From Larimichthys crocea (lineage: Eukaryota; Chordata; Actinopteri; Sciaenidae), in NCBI RefSeq assembly GCF_000972845.2, contig NC_040027.1, forward strand, positions 11,895,760 to 11,959,759: a stretch of 64,000 bases of DNA, given 5' to 3'. The notes under the pieces are model-generated. The model saw only the letters and a list, made by a program, of their open reading frames with translations. It was not told the DNA's origin and did no database searches. Position numbers and translations under genes: made by a program. Numbering within the stretch: position 1 is the first letter of the stretch; every line of letters begins with the position of its first letter. Of this stretch, positions 45,875 through 63,640 are shown piece after piece.

Positions 45875-48800
45875 AACCCACGCACAGCAGCTGGACTGTT
45901 TAATCATTGAAACATAGGCTCTTCCACGTCACTCCTTTACAAATCTAGAATTTTTTTTTTGTAAAGTTAAAGTAAGTTATATATTTAATACTCTTTCTCT
46001 GTCTCTGCCTTTAATAATTATGAGATTAAACATCAGGTAAGCCGCGTTGTTCTTGTGCCTCGGGGAACTATGAAAGGATCGAGCCTACGTGCTTTGATTT
46101 TTGAGGCTCCAGTTTTTGTAGGTTTTGAGACGCGCAGCGTTACAAACATACGCTGCATTTCACTGCAGGGAGATAAATCAGTTCCTGCAGTGAGTAACGC
46201 CTCACCTTTCACCTAGTGTGGCTGAAGCTGGTGGCACCCTTGAGATTTCCCTTCACGATTACACTTGAGGTACGTTTCAGGAACCTAAATAATCAGTTTT
46301 GTACGTAGAGTCTCAGACGCCATGGCGGAAAACAGCCCCAATGCACTGCACATTTTTAAATAATATATATATATATACATATATATATATATTTGTGTGG
46401 ATGTATGAGTAAGCAACTAAAGGCACCTTTACCGCCCAATCCTGCATTTCTTGTTTGGGTGCAGTTTGAATACTATGCACGCAAGGGTTCCAACACTTTT
46501 ACTACATGGCATGCAGCCAGTACTGCAAAACCAAAACACAACAAGTCGTTATGTTGGAATCAGGACGGTTTGTAGTTGTTAGAAGCTTTGCAAGCGTGCT
46601 GCAGGAGGAAATCCAAGGCCTCTGTAGCATTGTTTATTAGAAGATCTCTGCACTCAACCTGTTCACTAATCATCCCAGTATGAACGCCATGTGCATTGTT
46701 ACCTTTCACAGTGTGCCTCAAATGAAAATCAGTCTGTTGTCTGCTTGAGTTTAAAGTGCGTCTTTTTCGATGTGTGGCTGTTGGGAAGTTATGCGGTCAC
46801 AATCTTGTTTTTTTTTTTTTTGTTAGTTTGTTTCACATGCCGAGCAGAGAGGATCTAACAAACCTCCATGATGCTATGATGGCTCCTCTTTTGTTTCTTG
46901 TTTCTCTTTGCGTCGACCTGTGCTACATGCCCGTTAAACCAAAAAAAAAAATGCAATCAAGGCAGAGGCAGCTGAGCCCAGGTTCTCCTCTTTTTGTTTT
47001 TCTTGTGTTCATTCTGCTGGACCGATGAAGGTGCTTATAATTATGACCGTTACTGGCAAACACAATGCAATGTTTTAAACTGTGCACGTTCTTCACGATG
47101 CGTCGCCTGTCAGATTAATACAATAACACAAGTGGATTTGTGACAAAGGTGAAATTTTATAGACCTTTTTACATGAGTTAGTGGATATTTATGCCCCGTT
47201 TTTCTTGACGATGTGTTTGAGATAATGGGCTGTAACTGTGCAGCTCAAGTCGCCTGAAGACCAGCGAGGTCACAGGTCATGAGCTGCACATGGTAGTGGG
47301 TTTGTTTCGACATGTATGGTCTGTGTTTTTGTATTAAAACATGTTTTCTCTCAGTTCTGTGCTTTATCGTCTTCTCCACATCATTAGATTAATTTTATTC
47401 GCTCAGGAAGTGCAGGCTGAACTTAATTAACGCCAATTTTATGTGCAGATTTTTTTTCTTTTTCCGGCTCTGTTCTTCGGTAAATGAATTAAAAGGAGAC
47501 ACTAACTGGTCTCAGACGGTCTTTTTGAAGCTGTTTATGCAGCGCTCAGTGTGTGTGTGGAGTGTCAGTCACACTCGTGTATGAAAAAAGATAATTTCAT
47601 GTGGAGTGATTTGTACCTTGTTACATAAAGTAGTTTGGATCTGAAAATGTTTGATGGTTGGTGACACCTAGTGGTAATTAAAAAAATAAATGTGTCCCTA
47701 CTGTGCAACTCTGAAGCCAAATTTTATGATTTTTCCTACAGATGACAGAAGGGGGAAGCATTGCACTGCTGTAGTTTATCATCAGCTGTGAATACAAACA
47801 GATCCTCAGCTACAGAACTGTGTTGAAATATCCAAGATTAAGTGATATTAGACGATCTATGAATAGATAATTGCAAAACATTCACACCATCACTCGTTTT
47901 AGTCAGATTAAAGTTGAATATTACAGGAGATTAAAGGGAAATCAGTAACTGAGTGATCTTGAATGTCATTTTATAATCACTGCTACTGTTTGTGCATGTG
48001 TGCTTTTATCTTATGTCATCATTTTATCATTTGTCTGTGCTCATGTATGTTTTCTTATGCCATAAACTTGCCGGGGGACTGCTGATGAAAATTAGCCTGT
48101 GTGACTAAATCTGGCACATTGACACGATGGTGTTCATGTTTAATGTGCATTGTCCCTTCTTAAATAAAACAGTGTGTTCTCTGTGAATATGCTGCTGGAT
48201 GTTGCTGCATTTGTAATAACAAATCCAAAAAGACAACGTCGTGTCAAGTTTTTTTTAATGTAAAAACACATCTTTGCTACAAATCCATGGTTACTGTGTT
48301 TGAGATGAGGTCAGCATCAACAACACACAAGCCACTGCTCCTAGAAAATGAATATTAGTCTAAAAAAAAAAGTAATAAATATAAAATGATGTAGAGAAAA
48401 GTAAAAAAAAAACACTTGTACCTGACTATCGAAGGTTTAGAAAACCATGTTTCTCTTGTAATACTTATAAAAACCTGAAACGTACATTTCAGGAATAATC
48501 TCAATCCCAACAATGAATGTAACGCCCTTCTTTTTCTCTTTTCCAGGCGCTACCTCAGTTAAAAGTGCGATAACATTGTGTCAAAATAAAAAAAACTAAT
48601 TGATCCCCTTGTACAAATAACAAACCATAAGTAGCGTTTGTTAATTCTGCATAGAGAGAACCAGTTACAACCTTGGAGAGTCCACAACAACCATTCTGTA
48701 ATACTGAGGGAGCGACATATAAACTCTTTTTTTAATTTTCCCCCAAATGGAGGCAGCAACATTATTTAAAGCCACAATCCTTGATGGGAACCGACAGCCC

Positions 48801-49508
48801 CACTGCCCATCCATCCACTTTGGTCGTCTGAAGGATGAGGTTAGATCACCGTCGTTACCGTTCGTCTGTAACGTTTCTTAACAGTGTATGCGCAAAAAAA
48901 AAATAAAAAATTAAAAAGAAATGTATTATACTAAAGACTGAAACAACAGATAATGAGTGTCAGTGCATCTCACTGTGCTTAGAAGGCATCCAAAGTTACA
49001 ATCCCTGTAAACAGCAAACCAGAAAAGGCAATAAAAAAAATAAAAAATAAGGATTGTGCCTTTAAAATAACCATTACTTAATGTTCCCACGATTCATCGG
49101 TACACACCCACGCTTAAAACTATTCCTCATTCCGGCTGTTTATTCCCGTGTCCAGGACATTTTAACTTTTCACGTTCTGTCTGTCATGAAATGTTGTAAT
49201 ATAAATACTATTGCTTCTGTGTTTCCCTTCTTCTCAATGCTCACATGTACAGTATCAAAATACAAATATTTTTTTTAAAAAAGAAGAAAAAAAAGTCAAC
49301 CCACAATCCCTCTGGAGGGTTTGTAACCATGGCGAGAGAGTCGTGGTGATGGCTCCGTTTCCACAAACACAGAAAGAAAGTTGCCACGACACAATTCCCG
49401 CCAATCCTTTTGCCTTTGCTGCTAAAAAATACTCCATAAATAAAAGTCATACTAAAAATAGAATTTTCCTGTTTATCAGCATAAAAATAATAAAGTCCAG
49501 TGTCTCTG
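45875..49508. other. Converging 3' regions of tmem205 and slc35d1
   Basis: No coding exon is seen. The tmem205 3' region may run to 47340 or to the AATAAA near 48165. An AATAAA on the minus strand near 49139-49144 could end slc35d1. A TA run lies at about 46360-46390. Confidence 0.5.
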
Positions 49509-54982
<5,474 letters not shown>

Positions 54983-55104
54983 CCCCCGACGAGTCCTCGC
55001 TCCACTGTGAGCGGCGGAGTCTGAGTCTGAGTCTGAGTCTGAGGCTGAGTCTGCTGAGGCTCTGCTGCTTCTTCCTCCCCGCCTGCTGCTGCTGCCATCA
55101 CTGC

Positions 55105-55246
55105 AACCGGGATCACACACACACACACACACACACAGATACACACAAACACACACACACACACACACAGATACACACAAACACAATACTGGGACGTTGA
55201 CGTTTCACAACTTCCGCCTTGAGTCTAAGCATCACACACAAACACA

Positions 55247-55291
<45 letters not shown>

Positions 55292-55690
55292 ACGCACACA
55301 CACAAACACTCACGCACAAACACACACACACACAAACACAAACACACACAAACACACACACAAACACACATGCACACAAACACACACGCACACAAACACA
55401 CACACAAACACACACGCACACAAACACACACGCAAACACACACGCACACAAACACACATGCACATAAACACACACACACACACACAATTACACACATAAA
55501 CACACACACACAAACACACATGCACATAAACACACACAAACAAACACACACACAAACACGCACACAAACACACACACATACACACACACAAATGCACACA
55601 AACACACAGACACAAACACACACACACACACACAACACTGGGACGTTGACATTTCACAACTTCTGCCTCGAATCTAAGCATCACACACAC

Positions 55691-55727
<37 letters not shown>
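55105..55727. repeat. Large CA-rich repeat tract upstream of slc35d1
   Basis: About 620 bp of CA repeat with interspersed AAACACA, GCACA and ATGCACA variants. A 50-bp non-repeat sequence (CTGGGACGTTGACGTTTCAC onward) occurs twice, at 55189-55236 and 55638-55684, so part of the tract was probably duplicated. It begins 120 bp before the slc35d1 start codon. Long cysteine/valine open frames across it are repeat artefacts. Confidence 0.95.
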
Positions 55728-55729
<2 letters not shown>

Positions 55730-55876
55730 CCTAAAGCAGAAGAAGCTTCAGATGGAGATGATTATCTTGTTTACAAGCTTGACTTTCATGAATGAATGTT
55801 ATGGAACAACAGCATCCTGTTTTTTTTTTTATCTCTTTACATGTGATCCGTATAATCCAATCACAACATTTATCAG

Positions 55877-56383
55877 AGGTCCAGTGTGCAGAATTTAGTT
55901 GCGTCTATTCCTCATCACATAACCCGCCTACACCTTCAAATCAAATCAGATTTTATTTGTATAGCTCCAAAGACACAAAGTACATTTGCCTCTGAGGGCT
56001 TTACAATCTGTATGACTGGTAGTTTGTTCCACAGAAGAGGAGCCTGATAGCTGAAAGCTCTGGCTGCCAATCTACTTTTGGAAACTATAGGAACCACAAG
56101 GAACCCAGCATCCTGAGAGTGCACAGTGTTCACCTTCCAAGTGTAAAGAAGAAAGGCACTGTTTAGAGTCGTTATCTAGTTTGTCTGTTCTGGGCTACTG
56201 TAGAGACAACATGGTGACTTCCATGAAAGAGGACCCGTGCCTACTGTAGATATAAAAGGACAAAAAACAAAACATATGCTGATTTTCAGGTGATTATACA
56301 TGCATGAAAACATAGTTGTGAATATTATATTCATGCATGCCTTATTCTGAAAATAAAGGCTCCAAATCTTACACACTGCACCT
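55877..56383. mobile_element. AGGTCCAGTG MITE interrupted by another repeat
   Basis: Starts AGGTCCAGTGTGCAGAATTT and ends CTTACACACTGCACCTTTAA. A copy of the TCAAATCAGATTTTATTTGT repeat (about 55937-56170) is inserted within it. Same family as 4326-5169. Confidence 0.65.
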
Positions 56384-56411
56384 TTAATTAATTAGTTATA
56401 TTGATAATACA

Positions 56412-57345
56412 TAAAGGTCCAGTGTGTAAGAGCTATCTATTGGCAGGAATTTATATAATATTCATGAGCATGCAGGATTTGTTGTCATTTCAATGTCTTT
56501 ATATCTACAAAGATGGATTGCATCACAATGGATTTCATATCTGTTATAAAATTAGGATTATACTGGGGTGCAGATGTTTTAACTCATATAGATAGTGTGT
56601 GTGTTTCCTGTGTTTTGCAAGTCTTGCGCACTTCCCTTATTCGGCCTGTGATTTACTGAGGCTGGCAGAGAGAGATAATTATCAGTAGTACAAGGACAGG
56701 AGAGACAGGCTACCATTTGGATATGAAACATAATGCTGATTACTGAGCAGAAAACCAAAAAGGAATGTTATGATATTATCTGTATCAGTAGGGAGGTGTC
56801 CGAGACAGCCCATTTTTAACAAATGTATAAGAACCAACTGTTAGAGCTCCTCGAGGAGCCTTTTCTCTGTAACCCCTTTTGTGTGCTGCACTGTTAAACG
56901 CTCCTTCTTGTACGAGAATAATAAATCCAACTTAAACTTTGATGCTTTGAATCCAGTCCTCCTTATTCAAGGGTTTTTCTTTAAAAATTCCCATAACAGT
57001 ATCTGTGATGTGGATCATCAGTGGACCTGATGCGGGCCGAATGATGCCTGGGTGCTCAAACAAGCCATCTGAAATGACACTTACCTGTCAGCCTTGTTGT
57101 TAATTATGCATAGCTTTAAGCCTTAATATATATTTGAATAGGTAAGCTCTATGAAAAATTCACCCTCAGTATAGTTGTCATGAACGATGAAGTTAGCTAT
57201 AGAGACCAAAAACAGTTTTTTGTACCAGGCTGTAAACATGGTTATTTCTGCTGTGAAGTTGGACATTTGAACATGGGGACTTATGGAGACTGACTCACTT
57301 CTGGAGCCAGCCAATGTTTGAGGAACTGCAGTTTTTGGCACCTAA
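56412..57345. repeat. Composite of dispersed repeat blocks
   Basis: Begins AAAGGTCCAGTGTGTAAGAG. The part 56600-57000 is an inverted copy of the 11560-11900 block, around CTCCTCGAGGAGCC. The part 57040-57345 is a direct copy of the 12160-12480 block. No gene. Confidence 0.65.
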
Positions 57346-57479
57346 CCAAACACTGACTTATATGGCCTATACCTGAATTACATTTTCCCACAGTAAACAT
57401 GTCCTCACGTACAGTTTCAGTCTTTCTTTAATTTTATTACTTTATACATTGTTTATTAACACTGAAGAAGGAACATATT

Positions 57480-57850
57480 TGTTGTGGAGAATTCATCCAT
57501 GGTCAGTTCATTTAGTGGAGAGAAAGTGCACAGGAGTCCCAAGATATCTTACGCTGAAAGGTTTATTGAAGCTTGGCCAAGGACAATGGAGGATTTATGA
57601 ACACTTGTTATGAAATGATGCTGCCTCATTTCTGAAGATGTTGTCCTCTCTGGCTCGTCTATATGCCCACAGGATAGTGACACAACTACTCTATGCACTC
57701 TATTAGTCTAACAACAACAACATGTTTACCCTTTTAATGGTCCAACTCTGTAGAGGTTTGAAGATTTGATTATGTACCAATCAGGAGTATTCCAACCTAT
57801 TAGGAGGAGCATGTATCAAGATATATGTATTATATAAATATATATATTGT
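57480..57850 (-). mobile_element. Possible solo LTR (minus orientation)
   Basis: Read on the minus strand there is AATAAA within AAGCTTCAATAAACC, then a downstream stretch that ends in CA before AAATATGTTCC, like an R-U5 end of a retroviral LTR. I cannot fix the other end or a target duplication, and no retroviral genes are present. Confidence 0.25.
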
Positions 57851-59303
57851 TTTTATTGAAGAAGAATTAAGGTTTTCTGCCACAATACACCATGACAATG
57901 TGACAGTGAGTCAGCATGCATAGTACCAGGAATTCATTCAGCCTAATTTTAATTTTTATAAATATTTACACCTGTGCTTTCCCTACTGTCCAAATGTTTT
58001 ATGTGAAATGAGAGAGAGGATTGGGGCTGAGTTTTTTTTTTTAACTGTGATCTAACTGTGGAGGTAGAAAGGACATTTTCAGTCAGGAGATGCACAATAA
58101 AGAAACAAAGATTTATGATCTGTCTCTTACTGATGCAGCAGCAGTATAGACCAAATGCAGGATAGCGTGTCGAGTTTACTATTCAACCACAGGATGGAGA
58201 CACAATGCACGATTAATGATGGCTTAATGGCATTACAACCAACTACCAATCCCAAATCCTACAGTAAACGTGCACTGTGTATTTCTTTAGTGAAGCATTG
58301 CCTGTGGATCCAACTTGATATCTTCAAAATGCTACTAACAATGCACTGCATGCCTGTTTAGTGACACAGTTCCAGCTGTTCACTGAATACAGAGCAGATC
58401 AAATCATCAGAGTGTTTCCCTATTTTTATAATAGCAGTGGCAGAATTATGTCATAATACAGACGAAGTGCCAGCTATTGCAAAGACTGTATTTATAAATT
58501 GCTGATGTAATTTTGCAGGTGGAGCTCAGTACTTTACTCTACAGTCTGCAGGCAAGCTGATCAGACTGTGCTCCTCCTTTGCAGCCCTGATTTCTGGTTC
58601 TGCTGCCCGAGGTAGTTTTACTGCTGGAACCCTCTGATGAGTTATGAGCTGATGAGGCATTGATGTCTGTCTCCACTGGGGATGAAAGAGCAGGAACATT
58701 ACAGCAATACATAATAAATGAAAGATGGAGATGCAGCGATAGAGACCTTTGCATAAAAAATATTTCAGTCATAACTCTGGATGTGATTGTCTCAATTCTG
58801 TTTTACTTGCAACATTGGGCAGAAGATACTTTAGAATATAAGTCAGAATATTTTAAGATAAATGCCAAGTGCATAGCGTTGCTGGTTCAGAGTACTGGCA
58901 CCGCTTTTAAGTACTACTATCTGCTGCATCATTGAACTGGACTCCGTCTTTTGAATCCAGTGGTGTGCCCAGTGTTTTCATTTGCATTTTTATTACTCTT
59001 CATCTATTTTGTCTGGGGGAAAAAATAATATTTGGAGTAGAAGTAATCCTGTAGAGAGATTTAACCAAAGCTTTGATCTTATTATATGTGAACACTGAAT
59101 GAGGGCCAGCTTTCTTGACCTGACCTTGCAAAGGCCCATGTGTATTTTGGCAGGTGTTTTTGGGATACAGACCTGACGTGTCTCTGATAAGAAAGGTGCC
59201 TCTGCATGTGCCACGTTGTCAAACAGAACGCAGACTTGTTAAGTCAGACACTCTTTCATTTCTTTTTGGAAAAAGAAACAGCAGGGGACATCTGATCTGA
59301 GTC
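57850..59303. other. Gene-poor stretch upstream of aqp12
   Basis: Mostly AT-rich with no clear exon. A possible terminal exon lies on the minus strand at 58539-58678: after a CCCCAG acceptor it reads VETDINASSAHNSSEG, then a basic/serine stretch, ending SDQLACRL before a stop. I do not recognise it and see no upstream exon. Confidence 0.35.
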
Positions 59304-60661
59304 ATGTCTGGACTGAACGCATCTCTCGGATACTTCGTGGCTGTTGTGATCTTTGCAGCCTCGGTTCGAACGCTCCTCAGAAAATGGCCACGGTTTAGCT
59401 TCATTTCGGAGTTTGCGTCCTCTTTCATGCTGGTGGCATGTTGGCTGGAGGTGCAGACCATTGTGGAAGTAGGTGAGTGGGCCGGGGGCTTGGGTCCTGA
59501 TGTGACTCTGACCATCCTGTTTGTGGTGTTGCTAACCCACGGCGTGATCTGCGGTGCTGCATCTGGGAATCCCAGCCTGGTGATGCTGAAGTTCCTGCAG
59601 CTGGAGACCACCACCCTTCCCACTCTCCTTGCTGTAGCAGCCCAGTTCCTTGGGGCCCACCTTGGCCTTCTTGTAGCAGTATACTACTGGGGTCTGGAGC
59701 TGACAGACATGCACATGATCAAAAACCTGATGGCTAGAGAGTGCAGCACATCCCTGCTGGTCTCTTTGTATCAGGGGTTTTTCACAGAGTGTGTTTGCGC
59801 ACTCATCTTTCATCTGATCCATCTAAACCTGCAACGCAGGCATGCTTTGATCCGGGTGCCCCTGGTCGCTGTCCTCCTCACTTTCCTGTCTCATGCAGGT
59901 AAGTTTTAGTTGAACCATGTCCCTACTTTATCCTCCAATAAAAAGGTTCAAAAAAGAAACTTTGTGTTTTTAAATATGAGAACATTTCTGCAGGAAAGAA
60001 AAACCTGACACTTTCAATTATATCATGCATCTTTTCATGAATTTGAAAAACAACTAGATATCCATAAAAGAGAAGAAAATAATATGTTACTTTCAGTTTG
60101 CTCATTTGGTATTACTTTCGTTCATTGGATGATAATTTTTTTTATTGGGTTGTTGTGTGTCAATTCAGAACTGCTAAACACTGCACTGCCCAGAAATGAT
60201 CTCACAACTTTATTATGAGTTCCTTGGACTCCACCTTCGCATCAGTCATGCATGTGATCCTCTGTTTCAAGTGTCATTTAACTGACTTTTATGTGTCTAC
60301 GTCCATCTAGATAAATTTTATCTGTCCATTGCCTTTTGCAGCCAGAGGTTACACTTCAGCTTACATGAACCCATCCTTGGCCTATGGCCTCACCTTCCAC
60401 TGTCCTGGATTCACCTTGGCAGAGTATGCATTAGTCTACTGGCTGGGTCCTCTCACAGGTAAAAACACGTTCAGATAAATATATGTGCATCTGCTGTCTG
60501 TGCTTGTGATCACACTGAATGTCTGTTTTCTAGGCATGATGCTGGCTCTTCTCCTGTACATGGGTCATATTCCAAGGATTTTTGCCAAGAACCTTTTCTA
60601 TTTGCAGAAGACACGTTTCAGAGTGCCAAAGGGCGAAAAAGGAGACAAGAAGAAAAAGTGA
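59304..60661 (+). CDS. aqp12: Aquaporin 12 (unorthodox intracellular aquaporin)
   Basis: Member of the AQP11/12 branch of six-span channel proteins; mammalian AQP12 is found in intracellular membranes of pancreatic acinar cells. Exons 59304-59898, 60342-60458 and 60534-60661 give 840 bases, 279 residues. Sequence marks of the AQP12 group are MSGLNASL at the start, GEWAGGLGPDVTLTILF, DMHMIKNLMARECS, AEYALVYWLGPLTGMMLALLL and RIFAKNLFYLQK. The two pore loops carry N89-P90-S91 and N208-P209-S210 in place of NPA; human AQP12 has NPT and NPA. The last residues are KKKK, which fits a dilysine ER-retrieval signal. Exon 1 holds about 70 percent of the protein. It ends 400 bp from the convergent rpp21. 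Confidence 0.95.
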
Positions 60662-61061
60662 AAGAGATATTTTTATTTTCTTTTTAAGCCTTTTAGTATC
60701 TAACAGCAGATGATTGATGCTCAACAGTCACATGCTTGTACAAAAAATAATAAGCATAAAAAATTATTTTCCATTCTTGTTGGCTGTTTTCAATAAAACC
60801 TTTCGTATCAACAAGCGTTTCCTTTTGAAAACATAATTTCTGTAAATCCACATGATGGCCATCTGCTGGTAGAATAAAGAATGACTGCAAGAAACATGAA
60901 CACACTGCACAAAGATGCTGAAACTGATCTCACAGAGGCCACAGACTAAATAAATTACCAAAATACAGAATTAAAGAGTGTCATTTAAATAATATCAAAC
61001 TACTTCCTCAGATTATAGACGCTGGATATCAGTCAGAGGAATATCAGTCCTTCATATGCAG

Positions 61062-62614
61062 TTATGTACTTGCAGTGCTCTGAGCAGCACCGTGTTTAGA
61101 AGACGCCGATCCATCCGGCGTTTTTTTCTCTTTTGGCTGATTCTTAGAGGGGGGACCTTGATCTGTGGGTAAGAAAGAACAAAAGATAATGGTCAGAGCG
61201 TGTTTTCCACTTATCTACTCATAGTTGAGAAATCTAGAAGATGAAGTTTGTTATAACCTGGCTGCTTTCGTTGCTCCATCTGAGCCTCGGGGCGGTCGAC
61301 CCACAAACAATGATCTGGATTATTCAGTAACGTCTTGCTCTGTCCGCAGCTCAGGCACCTCATAACAGTGAAGCGAGTCTTGCTGTTCTTTCCTATTGAA
61401 ACAAAGTCAGACAGATGGAAAGATAGAGTGAACACATTTCTTTACATTACATTTACCAAACACATAAAATGAAATGCAAGGAGAAAAATAAAACAGACTC
61501 ACTTCGTTGTCGTACTGTAGCAGTTACGCCCGGGATCAGCAATGAGCAGCACTTCTTGCATAATGTTCTCTTCACTGACGGATCTCTGCAATAAAAAAAG
61601 ATGTTGAAAACCTTATTTATGTCACGTTAGACTTACATAAGACTGACTTTTTGTCCACCAGCCTCCTGATCAGACCAAAACCAACAGTGTGCTAGTCCAT
61701 CTGTGGAAACTTTCTGACTTATCTGTTCTGTCTCTCGTCTCACAGCCCTTTAAATTTGAAATCTTAATATCAAAATATGTCACAAACAGCTGGGCACTGT
61801 AGTTTTTGGTAAATGTTAATCAAACAGGAGGAAGCAGTGCATATGTTTAGGACTAATTTCAGTAGTGGTTGGTCAGAATCTGTCTCAGCATCCATGAGAT
61901 TAAAAGACGTGAACGATTATGGTGGAGATATTTTTGATTTACAGAGGATTACAGACATTTCTTCCACGGCTGTAGCACTTTATCCGGCAACCTGGAGCAT
62001 CAACGTGGGCAGTGTGCGGGATCAGACCAGATTACACAAACAGATCATCCCGGTCCAGGAGATCCTTTTGCTATACAGACATTACTTGTTATTAGGATTA
62101 ATTAAATTGTTGGTTTTGGTCTTTTCCAGGGAGTTGTGGATGTAAACAAACAGGCAGGTCTGTTATAAAAACAGAAATATAATTTTAAAAAATAACTTTT
62201 CAACCCTGATAATAAAATTGTGTGAAAGTTATTGATTAATATTTATTTTAAAAAAAACATATGGGCAACACACGTGACGTCATTCTGGAGCTTTTCAGGC
62301 CTTTCCTTCAAAATAAAATCCACTTTAAACACACACACGCCTCTTCACAGTACTGAGGTTTAAACTTACTGTCTGAGAACTAAACGTCTCGCTATGGTCC
62401 TCTGTGTGAAGCAGTAGAAACGAGCCAGCTTCACGTTTTCAGCGTTTTCAGATAAAACGCAATGAGCCGCCTGCAGAGACACGAAACCTGTTAGCACGTT
62501 AGCACCATGTGACCTGACGTGACAGCGGTTTGTTTTTTAAACTTATTATTTATTTCCTACCTGGTAAAGATAGTTCAGTCTTTGGTAAGCTTCTTTGTCT
62601 TTTATTTGAGCCAT
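61062..62614 (-). CDS. rpp21: Ribonuclease P protein subunit p21
   Basis: Protein subunit of nuclear RNase P, which trims the 5' leader of precursor tRNAs. Five exons on the minus strand: 62614-62561, 62470-62370, 61585-61503, 61392-61258 and 61162-61062. They sum to 474 bases, 157 residues against 154 in human. It opens IKDKEAYQRLNYLYQAAHCV, followed by ARFYCFTQRTIARRLVLRQD. The zinc ribbon has C61-x2-C64 (TLCKKC) and C92-x2-C95 (RCLSC), with DRPEAQ just after, all matching human RPP21. The C-terminal tail (about residue 126 on) is basic, serine-rich and little conserved. In human this gene lies by the MHC, so this neighbourhood differs. Confidence 0.97.
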
Positions 62615-62733
62615 CTAACACAAAACATGAGAAAAAAACAGCAGCAAGTTTCGTCCTGTTGGAGTCTTCGAGTTACCGGAAGCAGTCGTTAAAAGCCGAG
62701 CCAAAACTTCAGAATAAAAGCACACGATAAACT

Positions 62734-62856
62734 CACTGGTTCCCAAAGTAGGGGTCGGGACCCCCCGGGGAGGTCGCAAGATGATTTTCAGAAATCAAAT
62801 AAAAAATAATAACTTTTAGAAATAACATATTTTAGCCAATAATTGTAACAAACTCC
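62734..62856. mobile_element. hAT-like MITE end, cut by the gap
   Basis: CACTGGTTCCCAAAGTAGGG followed by GTCGGGACCCC is the typical end of a widespread hAT-type non-autonomous element. Its other end is lost at the 10-N gap. Confidence 0.55.
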
Positions 62857-62866
62857 NNNNNNNNNN
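62857..62866. other. Assembly gap (10 N)
   Basis: Ten N bases inside repeats to the right of rpp21. Confidence 0.99.
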
Positions 62867-62877
62867 AGACTTGTATT

Positions 62878-63053
62878 TTCTATTCTCGGATGTCTTTTGG
62901 CTTGTATATATTTTTATATCCTATATTTTTACTTTTATTTTTATTTTTATTTATATTTCATGTTTATGCTGTTTGCACCGATAAGAGGGAACACAATTTC
63001 AATTCTCTGTATGTCCTGTACATGTAGCAGCTTTGAAATAAAGTTGACTTGAC
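62878..63053 (+). repeat. Retroelement 3' tail-like repeat
   Basis: Close copy of 31020-31243, ending GCAGCTTTGAAATAAAGTTG. Confidence 0.55.
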
Positions 63054-63186
63054 AAAAACATTAAAAAAAGTAGTTGAAATAAAAAAGACTTTTGATTTTC
63101 TTTGTCCTTCTGACCCCTGATGTGATACACGGTATGACATTAGCAGCAACAACAACATTAGATAGGTCTATAAGCATCCTGTTAAA

Positions 63187-63640
63187 CCAGGGGGTGTCCA
63201 AACTTCTTTAAAGAGGGACAGATTTTACAACCTGAAGATGTCCGGGGGGCCAATACTAACATTTAAAAATGAAAACATTATTAGCAGTTAAGTTACATAC
63301 GAATGTTCTGTAGTAATTTTATTTTCATTGTCACAATTATCAGTTTTTTTTTTAATGGTAATGTAACCAAATCGAATCTAAAAACCAGTTCTTCCTTCTT
63401 CACATCTGGAGTCAGATAACAAAGATATAACTGATGAAATACGTTAAACTTAAAAATCTGAACCTCGTGTTCATTCTAAACATGACTTATTATGATAATG
63501 CAAAGTCTGTTAACATTTAAGTTTAAAACGTGTCACTTTTGCTTTAGCAAGCCATTAATATTAAAAAAAGAGCTTCGGGCCACATGAAATCAGATGTGGG
63601 CTGTGACTGGCCCCGCAAAATGATTATTACATGAACAAGG
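63187..63640. mobile_element. Possible hAT-type non-autonomous element
   Basis: Begins CCAGGGGGTGTCCAAACTTC and contains GGGCCACATGAAATCAGATG and GGCCCCGCAAAATG, words typical of abundant vertebrate hAT MITEs. The right end is not clear. From here to 64000 I see no gene. Confidence 0.45.

Noticed and set aside
55113..55638. Long cysteine/valine and histidine/threonine open frames
   Set aside because: They are the six-frame reading of CA/GT microsatellite and have no protein-like composition.
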